Shown: piece after piece, positions 18,088 to 25,761 of the stretch
Layout of the letters: every line of letters begins with the position of its first letter
Position numbering within the stretch: the stretch's first letter is position 1
NCBI RefSeq assembly: GCF_014191375.1
Contig: NZ_JACHWN010000003.1
Location: 432,553-496,552 of the forward strand
DNA length: 64,000 bases
Direction: 5' to 3'
Source of the DNA: Mesorhizobium sp. RMAD-H1
GTDB lineage: Bacteria; Pseudomonadota; Alphaproteobacteria; Rhizobiales; Rhizobiaceae
Translations under genes and position numbers: made by a program
The notes under the pieces: generated by a model
The model's database searches: none
What the model was told of the DNA's origin: nothing
The model's input: the letters and a program-made list of their open reading frames with translations, nothing else

Positions 18088-19812
18088 GTGCGGCCGGCCG
18101 GGCTTCGGGCAGCCATAGCGGCCAGCGCCGTCCATATCGGCGTCTTCTCATTTGCCCTTAATGCCCTGCTCCTGGTGACGCCGCTCTATATGCTGCAGAT
18201 CTATGACCGGGTGATCCCGTCATCGAGCCGGGAAACGCTCTTCTATCTTTCGGTCATCGCCGTCCTCTCGCTGGTATTTCTCGGGTTCCTGGAAATCATC
18301 CGCGCGCTTTATGCCGAGCGCGTTGCCGCAAGGCTCGACAGCAGGCTGGCTTCCCCCACCTTCGCGGCATCGATGGCCGGCGGGCGCCGTGGCGCGGCTG
18401 ATATCGCTCCCCTGCGCGATCTGGCAACGGTCCGGACTTTCATAGGATCCCGCAGCTTTTCATCGCTTTTCGATCTGCCTTTCGCACCGCTTTTCGTCAT
18501 ACTTCTCTATTTTATTCATCCGGACCTCTGTCTTTTGACGCTCTGCGGCATGCTCCTGATGATCCTGCTCGCCGGCCTGAACCAGCTTGCCAATGGCCAA
18601 AGCGAGACGAGGGCGGCGGAGCTTTTCGTCTCCAGCAACACAATGGCCCAGGCATTTGCGCGCAATGCCGACTCGCTCTTCGCCATGGGAATGATCCGCG
18701 GCGCGACCGAGGCATGGGGGCGGGGCTTTGCCCAAGCGCTGCGGGTGCAGGCACGCTCGCTTGCCGTCAATGCCATCTTCAGCGGCATCGCGCGGGCCTT
18801 GCGGATGATGCTGCAACTCGCCATCCTCGGGTTCGGCGCCTGGCTCGTGTTGAAAGGCGAGATGACGGCGGGCATGATCTTCGCCTCCTCAATCATCTCC
18901 GGGCGGGCGCTGCAGCCGATCGATCAGCTCATTGGCGGCTGGCGGCAGACCGTCCAGGCGACGCGCGCATGGCGCCGTTTGCAAACCGTGCTCGAACAGC
19001 ATTCCGAGGCAACAGAGAAGATACGGCTGCCGGAACCACGCGGTGTCATCGATGTGAAGAACCTTGTCTATTTTGCACCCGACGCACGGGCGGGCACCGA
19101 ACCCGTCATCAGGCAATTGAGCTTCCATATCGATGCCGGCGAGGCGGTGGCTATCATCGGCCCGAGCCGGGCAGGGAAATCGACGCTGGCGCGGCTTCTC
19201 GTCGGGGCGGCTCTGCCCAGCGGTGGCAGTATCCGGATCGACGGCGCGGAACTCGGATCCTGGGACGCTGAACAGATCGGACAGGCTATCGGCTATCTGG
19301 CGCAGGATGTGGATCTCATGCCCGGAACGATCGCCGCCAACGTCTCGCGCTTCGATCCGCAAGCCGATCACGGGGAGATCATCGAGGCGGCGAAGCGTGC
19401 GAAGGCTCATGATCTCATCCTTGCACAGCCCGACGGCTATCAGACAGAGTTAGGCACCTCCACCTCTGCCCTATCGGGCGGAGAGCGCCAGCGGATCGGG
19501 CTTGCCCGCGCCTTCTTCGGCAATCCGCGCATCATCGTTCTCGACGAGCCCAATGCCCATCTCGACAGCGAAGGAGAGGCGGCGCTATTGCAGGCGTTTT
19601 CCGACGCGCGGCGGGCAAAGACCACACTCGTCATCATTACCCACCACATGGCGCTTGCTGCATCCTGCGACCGCGTTATGGTATTGAAAAACGGCGCTAT
19701 TGAAGCCTTCGGGCCGAGCGCGGATGTGCTCGGAAAATTGATGCCGGCACCGGAGCCGCGATATCGCGCAGCGTCCTTCGTTCCGGTCATGCGTGCCAGG
19801 CAGCGGACGTGA
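18088..19812 (+). CDS. Type I secretion ABC transporter (PrsD-like)
   Basis: 574-aa half-transporter: N-terminal membrane domain (about six segments, first at residues 10-35, with the YMLQIYDRVIPSSSRETL motif of this family) and C-terminal ATPase (Walker A GPSRAGKST, signature LSGGERQR, Walker B IIVLDEP, H-loop THH). The GTG start at 18088, four bases after the GH16 stop, gives the family length; an open frame overlapping the GH16 gene is rejected. Walker A has Arg in place of the usual Ser/Gly (PSRAGKS), as often in PrsD/AprD-type proteins. Exports the adjacent RTX glycanase and possibly others. Confidence 0.9.
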   Translation: MRPAGLRAAIAASAVHIGVFSFALNALLLVTPLYMLQIYDRVIPSSSRETLFYLSVIAVLSLVFLGFLEIIRALYAERVAARLDSRLASPTFAASMAGGRRGAADIAPLRDLATVRTFIGSRSFSSLFDLPFAPLFVILLYFIHPDLCLLTLCGMLLMILLAGLNQLANGQSETRAAELFVSSNTMAQAFARNADSLFAMGMIRGATEAWGRGFAQALRVQARSLAVNAIFSGIARALRMMLQLAILGFGAWLVLKGEMTAGMIFASSIISGRALQPIDQLIGGWRQTVQATRAWRRLQTVLEQHSEATEKIRLPEPRGVIDVKNLVYFAPDARAGTEPVIRQLSFHIDAGEAVAIIGPSRAGKSTLARLLVGAALPSGGSIRIDGAELGSWDAEQIGQAIGYLAQDVDLMPGTIAANVSRFDPQADHGEIIEAAKRAKAHDLILAQPDGYQTELGTSTSALSGGERQRIGLARAFFGNPRIIVLDEPNAHLDSEGEAALLQAFSDARRAKTTLVIITHHMALAASCDRVMVLKNGAIEAFGPSADVLGKLMPAPEPRYRAASFVPVMRARQRT

Positions 19813-19828
19813 AGGGAAGGAAGCCGTG

Positions 19829-21148
19829 ATGACGGATCGGGGTTTCCTATGGGAGAAAGAGATCGGACGGGGAACCGGCATGAGTGCCCTTGCCGGTTAC
19901 ATGGCGATGGCGCTGTTTGCCGCGGGCTTTGGCTATTGGGCGGTCACCGCGCCTCTCGCCGGCGCTGTTGTCGCTTCCGGCGTGGTTGCCGCGCCCGGCA
20001 GAAATGTCATCGTCCAGCATCTCGATGGGGGGATCATCAAGAACATCCTCGTCCGCGAGGGCGACCGGGTCAGGGCGGGACAACCACTCATCATTCTCGA
20101 TCGGACCATCGCCGAGACGCAGTTGCACCGGCTGATGAAACGGACCGTCACGCTTGCAAGCAGCGCCGTCCGGCTTGAGGCGGAACGCGATGGGGCGGCA
20201 GAACTCGTCCTTCCCAGCGAAGCCGATTTCGGTTTCGGGATCGAGGGCATCGGCAAGCTCATCGCCGAGCAGCAGAAGGAATTTGCCGCACGGCTGGCGC
20301 GGTTCCGCTCCGAGCAGGATATCCTTCGTCAGCGGGTTGCAGCCCTTAAGCAGACCGTTACCGGGTTTGAAGCGCAGAAGCAGGCGGTCCGCCGTCAAAT
20401 CGCAGTCGTCGAAGGAGAACTGGGACGGAAAAAGGGCTTGCTCGATCAGGGACTTGCCGGCCGTTCTGACTATACCATGCTTCTGCGCAGCGAAGCCGAT
20501 CTCATCGGCCAGGCGGGCATGATCGAGGCGCAGATCGCCTCCTCCACGACCCAGATCATGGAGGCCCGCGAGCAGATCGCACGGTTGGCGACGCAGCGGG
20601 TCGAAAGGGCCGTTTCCGAACTGACCGAAGTGCGCGCCTCGCTGGCCGATGTGGAGGAGCAGAGGCGGGCGGGCGAAGCAGCGCTTGACCGGACCGTGAT
20701 CCGCGCGCCGGTAGACGGGATTGTCGTTTCCGCGGTCCACAATGCGGTGAACGGTGTCGTTAAGGAAGGGGAGAAGCTGATGGAGATTCTTCCGACGGCG
20801 GCAGCGTCCGTGGTCGATGCCCGGTTCCGGCCACAGGATATTGACGCCGTTCATGTCGGTCAGCATGCGCGCCTTCGGCTTTCGGCGCTCAATATGCGCA
20901 AGACACCGGAGGTCAACGGAACGGTGACGCTCGTTTCAGCCGACCGGCTGATGGACGAAGCCACGCGAGAACCCTATTACGGCGCGCGGCTCAAGATTGC
21001 GGAAGAGCTGCCCAAAGGCGTCACCGCCGGGCAGATCTATCCCGGCATGCCGGTCGAGATATTCATCAAAACCGGAGAGCGGACATTCTTCGATTACCTT
21101 GTCCGCCCTCTCAGCGATTCATTCAACCGGGCCTTTACGGAAGAGTAA
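19829..21148 (+). CDS. Type I secretion membrane fusion protein (PrsE/HlyD family)
   Basis: 439-aa HlyD-family protein linking the ABC transporter to a TolC-like channel. One N-terminal membrane anchor (about residues 18-38), a lipoyl half (VVSSGVV..HLDGGIIKNILVREGDRV), a long coiled-coil centre, the second lipoyl half (IRAPVDGIVV) and the C-terminal beta domain. ATG 19829 follows GAAGGAAGCC; the frame upstream overlaps the ABC gene. No outer-membrane channel is encoded here, so a TolC encoded elsewhere must be used. Confidence 0.92.
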   Translation: MTDRGFLWEKEIGRGTGMSALAGYMAMALFAAGFGYWAVTAPLAGAVVASGVVAAPGRNVIVQHLDGGIIKNILVREGDRVRAGQPLIILDRTIAETQLHRLMKRTVTLASSAVRLEAERDGAAELVLPSEADFGFGIEGIGKLIAEQQKEFAARLARFRSEQDILRQRVAALKQTVTGFEAQKQAVRRQIAVVEGELGRKKGLLDQGLAGRSDYTMLLRSEADLIGQAGMIEAQIASSTTQIMEAREQIARLATQRVERAVSELTEVRASLADVEEQRRAGEAALDRTVIRAPVDGIVVSAVHNAVNGVVKEGEKLMEILPTAAASVVDARFRPQDIDAVHVGQHARLRLSALNMRKTPEVNGTVTLVSADRLMDEATREPYYGARLKIAEELPKGVTAGQIYPGMPVEIFIKTGERTFFDYLVRPLSDSFNRAFTEE

Positions 21149-21170
21149 CGCCTTGCTGCCCGCCGCCGTC

Positions 21171-22601
21171 TCAGATCCCGGTTGCATCGAGGGCCGGCGC
21201 AGTCTTTTTCCCGACCGGAAGGGCATAGCCGGCAATCAGTGCGCCGATGCCGATGATCGCGGATACGATGAAGATCGCGATCGTCGCATCCCGCAGGGCT
21301 TCCGGCGTGGTGGCCAGCGGATATCCGACCGCGTTGGCCGTGAGCCCCGCGATGGCCGCTCCGATCGCATAACCCGCGGATTGCAGGGTCGGCAATAGCG
21401 CCGAGGCGCGGTCGCGTTCGCTGCCCTCGGCGGATTCCATGATCGTCTGGCTCAAGAAGCCCCAGCTGACGCCGAAGCCCGTGCCGATGCCGATCTGCCC
21501 CGCCAGGACGACGAGTGGCGCGTCCATCTCAAATCCGACGACAATGATGGCAAGCCCGGCGACGAGGAGCGTCGGCCCCAGCCGGATCAACCAGGCGCGG
21601 TAACGCGGGGTCTGGATATTGGCGACGAGAATGGCGAACAGGCTCCACGCGATGGCGAAGGTCGCATGGAAAGCGCCGGCCATCGTCGGTCCATACCCCC
21701 AGAGGTTCTGCAGCGTCATCACGAGGTAAACGGAGGTTGCCGCCTGGGCTACCGGCATGAACAGGACGATCCAGAGGCCGATACCCACTGTTGTCTTCAG
21801 GGCGAAGGCATCGGAGGGAAAGAGCGGCGTCGCGCTCCGGCGATCGAAGGCGACGACGGAGGCGAGCACGATTGCAGCCCCGGCTACGAGCAGCACTTCC
21901 ATCGCCACGGTGCCCATGACGCTGGCGAGCGCGACGAGCATGATGCCGCTGCCGATCGCTGCGAGGCGGAGGGCGGGCACCGATATGCGCTGCATCGGCC
22001 CGGAGAAACGCGGAACGATACGCAAGACCAGGCCAATGAAGATCAGCGACAGTGGAACATTGACCAGAAATGCCGCCCGCCAGGACAAATGCTCCGTCAA
22101 TATTCCGGATACCAGCGGGCCGCCGAAGGCTGCGATCGCCCAGACCATGGCTTCGGCGCCGAACACCTTGGCGACAAGGCGCGACGGAAACAGCTCCGGT
22201 ATCAGGGCGTAGCAGATCGCCGCTATGACCCCTTCTCCCAGGCCTTGCAGGGCCCGCCCGATCAGCACCTCGACCATCGAGGAGGCAAATGCCGCGATCA
22301 GCGTTCCGGCAAGGAACATCAGCGCCGCGCCGACAAGCGCCGTGCGCGCGCCGAACCGCGCCTTCAGCAACGCGCCCGCCGAACCGCCCACGATCGACAG
22401 GACCAAATAAAGCGTGAATGCCCAGGAAATCAGTGCGAGACCGCCGATCTCGGCGACCGCGGTCGGCAGGGACGTGGATACGAGAAATCCGTTGAAGGCA
22501 AAGAGGGCCACACCGAGACAGAGTGTGGCCGTCGCTGCCGAGTAGTGGGCTGTCAAAAGCTCAGACCAGCTTGCATCGCTGGATTTCGTCGATCCGGTCA
22601 T
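21171..22601 (-). CDS. MFS transporter (multidrug/solute exporter type)
   Basis: 476-aa major-facilitator protein with about 12-14 hydrophobic segments. The loop 2-3 motif reads GALLKARFGARTALVGA and the motif C region GLGEGVIAA..., features of drug/proton antiporters. Substrate unknown. It lies divergent from a Cys-rich winged-helix regulator, so expression is probably effector-controlled. A convergent arrangement with prsE leaves 22 bp between stops. Confidence 0.85.
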   Translation of the reverse strand: MTGSTKSSDASWSELLTAHYSAATATLCLGVALFAFNGFLVSTSLPTAVAEIGGLALISWAFTLYLVLSIVGGSAGALLKARFGARTALVGAALMFLAGTLIAAFASSMVEVLIGRALQGLGEGVIAAICYALIPELFPSRLVAKVFGAEAMVWAIAAFGGPLVSGILTEHLSWRAAFLVNVPLSLIFIGLVLRIVPRFSGPMQRISVPALRLAAIGSGIMLVALASVMGTVAMEVLLVAGAAIVLASVVAFDRRSATPLFPSDAFALKTTVGIGLWIVLFMPVAQAATSVYLVMTLQNLWGYGPTMAGAFHATFAIAWSLFAILVANIQTPRYRAWLIRLGPTLLVAGLAIIVVGFEMDAPLVVLAGQIGIGTGFGVSWGFLSQTIMESAEGSERDRASALLPTLQSAGYAIGAAIAGLTANAVGYPLATTPEALRDATIAIFIVSAIIGIGALIAGYALPVGKKTAPALDATGI

Positions 22602-22619
22602 GGAATTTTCCTCAATTTG

Positions 22620-22669
22620 AAAAGCTATATGTTTCTATATTCCTGCGGATAAAACAAGCAATAGCTTTT
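22620..22669. promoter_or_regulatory. Inverted repeat AAAAGCTAT / ATAGCTTTT in the MFS-regulator gap
   Basis: AAAAGCTAT (22620-22628) and ATAGCTTTT (22661-22669), a perfect 9-bp inverted repeat with centres 41 bp apart (about four helical turns), in the AT-rich 94-bp gap between two divergent genes. Likely operator for the adjacent regulator. Confidence 0.5.
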
Positions 22670-22695
22670 TTAATTTTTTCCCCTATATTGCGGCC

Positions 22696-23331
22696 ATGCA
22701 GGATCGTACGACAAATCGCATGCTCTATTCGCTGAAAGTGGCCGGACCGCAGACGGCGGCCAGTCTCGCGAAAAAACTATCCATAACGGCCGTCGCTGTC
22801 CGGCAGATGCTCGGGCGGCTTCATGAGTCCGGTCTCGTCGGCTTTGAAGACAGCCGCGAGGGCGTCGGCAGGCCGAAAAGATTCTGGCATTTGACGGATG
22901 AAGGAAACAGGCAGTTTCCCGACAATCATGCGGGCCTGACGGCTGATCTCCTCGCTTCGGTAGCCGCTGTTTTCGGCAATGAAGGTCTGGACAGGCTTAT
23001 TTCGCATCGCGAGGAGGCGACGCTTTCTGCCTACAGACAAGCGCTGGCGCAGTTCGATACCCTTTCCGCCAGGACAAATGAGCTGGCGCGTATCCGGTCA
23101 GACGAAGGATATATGGCCGAGACGAGTCCAATGCGGGACGGCGGAATCCTGTTCGTTGAAAATCACTGCCCGATCTGCGTTGCGGCAACGGCCTGCCAGA
23201 AATTGTGTCGGTCGGAGCTCGAGATATTTCGGGCGGCCCTGGGTCCCGATGTCGAGGTCAGGCGCGTGGAACATCTTCTGAAAGGAGCGCGCCGCTGCGC
23301 TTATTCCATCAAACAGACGGGACTACCGTGA
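22696..23331 (+). CDS. Winged-helix regulator with C-terminal cysteine cluster (SufR/DeoR-like)
   Basis: 211-aa regulator. Residues 1-75 form a winged HTH (TAASLAKKLSITAVAVRQMLGRLHESGLV, wing RPKRFWHLTDEG). The C-terminal half has Cys158, Cys161, Cys167, Cys171 and Cys201 (HCPIC..AC..LC ... RRCAY), with flanking sequence like that of the SufR family, whose members bind a 4Fe-4S or 2Fe-2S cluster. An Fe-S or redox input is thus plausible but the spacing differs from cyanobacterial SufR. Divergent from the MFS gene. Confidence 0.8.
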   Translation: MQDRTTNRMLYSLKVAGPQTAASLAKKLSITAVAVRQMLGRLHESGLVGFEDSREGVGRPKRFWHLTDEGNRQFPDNHAGLTADLLASVAAVFGNEGLDRLISHREEATLSAYRQALAQFDTLSARTNELARIRSDEGYMAETSPMRDGGILFVENHCPICVAATACQKLCRSELEIFRAALGPDVEVRRVEHLLKGARRCAYSIKQTGLP

Positions 23332-23531
23332 CGACCGGGCCTGATCAGGTGGCGATAATCGGTTGCGCCTCAACAGCATCCGAGCTGTCGGCAACGCAAC
23401 GCTAGTCTGATGGGGCTGTTGTGACTCTCCACCCCCTCCCGGAAACCAACCTGAGCGCGCCAAAGCATTCCCTTCCTGCCAGGACGCCAGCGGCGGAAGA
23501 AGCTCGATACAGTGGTCTCTTTCTGGCGGGC

Positions 23532-23651
23532 TCAGCCCCGAGGCAGCGCAATCTCCATACCCATCGCCGCGACGAGCACGATGAGCAGCATCAGCGCGCC
23601 CAGAACGGCAATACCGAGCGCCAGGTTGGAATGCCTTCCGACATGAGCCAT
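23532..23651 (-). CDS. Small single-span membrane protein (39 aa), possible gene
   Basis: Open frame MAHVGRHSNLAL.. with one strong hydrophobic span (GIAVLGALMLLIVLVAAMGM) and nothing else. Such short membrane proteins occur widely in rhizobia. The longer frame to 23723 adds a basic stretch without a clear ribosome binding site. The region between it and the regulator gene (23332-23531) holds nothing I can name. Confidence 0.4.
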   Translation of the reverse strand: MAHVGRHSNLALGIAVLGALMLLIVLVAAMGMEIALPRG

Positions 23652-23744
23652 TTGGTGCCCTCGGGTTGACAAACACCTGAGGAAAGTGCGACGAATTTGT
23701 GATGGTTTTATGACAAATCGCAAACATGAGAATCCGGTGATCTC

Positions 23745-24485
23745 ATGAGTGTCAGGTCCACGAGCATTCCACGCAGAGACCTACCGTTCACGGCGGACAT
23801 GCTCGTGAGCTGGCACCGCGTTTTCGCGCTGTCCTGTGTTGTTTCGGCGCTGCTTCTCTGCGCCAGTTTCGTTCAGGATGTGGTTCTTTATTCCGGGACC
23901 AAAGCGGCTTTGTCCGGGAAAATCTGGCTGCTCGACGTCGATTCCGAGGAAAGTGCCTTCACCTGGCTTTCGGTGATCGTGACATTCTCGGCGGCCGGGC
24001 TGCTCTTCCGGGCAGCGGGCGAGGCGTCGATGCGCAATGGTTCGTTCAAATGGCACTGGTATTTTCTCGCGGCTCTCTTTCTTCTGCTGTCGTTTGACGA
24101 ATTCGCAGGCATTCACGAGAAGATTTCCGCTGCTCTGTCCTCGAGAGTTCACAACACCGGCCTGATGTATTTCGCCTGGGCGGCGCCGGCAGGCATTATC
24201 AGCCTGGTCGGACTGGCGGCCTTCGTCCCGTTCATCCGATCCTTTCCTCAAAGGCTCGCAGTTCTTCTGATGATTTCCGCTGGCGTTTTTCTGAGTGGCG
24301 CTGTGGGGTTCGAGATGATCGGCGGCAGCGTCGCGGAGGTGGAGGGCGTCGAGTCGTTCCGTTACCGGATACTGACGAACATCGAGGAAGGTCTCGAAAT
24401 GGCCGGGGTCCTGATCTTTGTCTACGTTCTTCTCTCGTGCCTGGAAGACACTGAAATCACCCCTCGCATCCAGGCGATAAGTTGA
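23745..24485 (+). CDS. Integral membrane protein of unknown function with conserved acidic/His motifs
   Basis: 246-aa protein with about six hydrophobic spans. Polar residues sit in or beside the membrane segments: LSFDEFAGIHEKI after span 3 and NIEEGLEMAGVLIFVY in the last span. Such clustered Asp/Glu/His may form a metal or proton site. I cannot place it in a named family. It starts 22 bp from the small TM ORF region and precedes an exported TIM-barrel-like gene. Confidence 0.7.
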   Translation: MSVRSTSIPRRDLPFTADMLVSWHRVFALSCVVSALLLCASFVQDVVLYSGTKAALSGKIWLLDVDSEESAFTWLSVIVTFSAAGLLFRAAGEASMRNGSFKWHWYFLAALFLLLSFDEFAGIHEKISAALSSRVHNTGLMYFAWAAPAGIISLVGLAAFVPFIRSFPQRLAVLLMISAGVFLSGAVGFEMIGGSVAEVEGVESFRYRILTNIEEGLEMAGVLIFVYVLLSCLEDTEITPRIQAIS

Positions 24486-24619
24486 AGGTTCTCCGCAAAC
24501 GGCGGTTCTGATGCGTGGGGAGCCAGCAATTGCTGGCGCAATCCGGCGATAGCCGCGCCATGCAGGATCATGTAGATTGGCGCGCAACGGCAAGAGTTGC
24601 GTCTGATCGAGGAAACCGC

Positions 24620-25597
24620 ATGCGGAAATGGACTGCTTTCGGCGCTATTGCGATCGCCTTTCCAATCATGTGCGGTCTCGCCCGCGCGGCGCCGGCCAAT
24701 TTTCTCTATACGAGTTCCGGTGATCTCGAGAAGCTGCGGACGGTTCTGAAGCAGCCCGATATCGATGGCGTTCAGATCGTTTATACATGGAGATCGCTTG
24801 AGCCAGGCAAGGGCCGGTACGACTTCTCGGCCATCGAACGGGATCTGGCGGCCGCGGATGCACTGGGCAAGAAGCTCTTCATCCAGATACAGGATCGCTT
24901 CTTTTCCATCGACGCCAGAAATGTGCCGGATTATCTCCTCTCCGAGCCGCAATATGGTGGCGGCCTGGCTGCCCAGATTGACAATCCGGGAGAAGGGAAG
25001 CCCGTCGGCCACGGCTGGGTCGCCATGCAATGGAAGCCCGCCGTGCGCGAGCGCTATCAAGCGCTTCTCAAGGCTCTGGCGGAAAAGTTCGACGGCAGGG
25101 TATTCGGCGTGAACCTGCCGGAGACCGCCATCGATATCGACGAGAAGCACGATAAAACCGGCTTCAGTTGCGATGCCTATTTCGATGCCGGGATGCAGAA
25201 CCTGAGAGCGGCGAGAGACGCCTTCACCAAGTCGCATGTCGTGCAATATGTGAACTTCTGGCCCTGCGAATGGGACAATGATCATGACTATATGGGCCGC
25301 CTGTTCGAATATGCGGCCGCAAACCGGATCGGGCTTGGTGGTCCCGACATCGTGCCTTTCCACAAGGCACAGATGAAGAACTCCTATCCTTTCTTCCACC
25401 GCTACATGGGCAAGCTGGAGCTCGTGGCGATGGCGGTGCAGGAACCGACTTTGACCTACCGAAATCCGAAGACCGGCAAGCGGTTCACGAAGGACGAGTT
25501 CGTCCGCTTTGCCTCGGACTATCTGGGGGTCGACATGATCTTCTGGAGCGCGGAAACGCCCTGGCTGAAAAGCGCTGGCGGCGCGCATCGGAAGTAA
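24620..25597 (+). CDS. Exported glycosidase-like (TIM barrel) protein
   Basis: 325-aa protein with a signal peptide (MRKWTAFGAIAIAF...LARA, cleavage near residue 28). The segment VYTWRSLEPGKGRYDFSAIERDL followed by LFIQIQDRFF is the signature of GH clan-A-like (GH42/GH5-type) barrels where a hypothetical acid/base Glu would sit at VNLPETAI. No close named family is recognised; sugar hydrolysis is an inference. The start at 24620 is chosen because it opens the signal peptide; the open frame from 24515 is longer. Confidence 0.65.
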   Translation: MRKWTAFGAIAIAFPIMCGLARAAPANFLYTSSGDLEKLRTVLKQPDIDGVQIVYTWRSLEPGKGRYDFSAIERDLAAADALGKKLFIQIQDRFFSIDARNVPDYLLSEPQYGGGLAAQIDNPGEGKPVGHGWVAMQWKPAVRERYQALLKALAEKFDGRVFGVNLPETAIDIDEKHDKTGFSCDAYFDAGMQNLRAARDAFTKSHVVQYVNFWPCEWDNDHDYMGRLFEYAAANRIGLGGPDIVPFHKAQMKNSYPFFHRYMGKLELVAMAVQEPTLTYRNPKTGKRFTKDEFVRFASDYLGVDMIFWSAETPWLKSAGGAHRK

Positions 25598-25628
25598 GGC
25601 GGCAGAAGGCTTCGTCTGCTCTGCCCGC

Positions 25629-25642
25629 TTGATCTGCGACAA
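25629..25642 (+). promoter_or_regulatory. FNR/FixK-type box upstream of xfp
   Basis: TTG-ATCTGCGA-CAA fits the TTG-N8-CAA core of FNR/FixK sites with a good left half (TTGAT) and a poor right half (GACAA). It lies 120 bp before the xfp start. Weak by itself; supported by five similar sites in the same island. Confidence 0.4.
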
Positions 25643-25761
25643 TGTCGTCGCAGCGGTTCAGGCTATCATGGCGATGTGACCGGTGATCGTTCCGCCGTCC
25701 TGAACGAAAGCCGTGGTTGCGCGTTAGGCCATGATCGCCGCTGCCACAAGGATGCCCGGAA

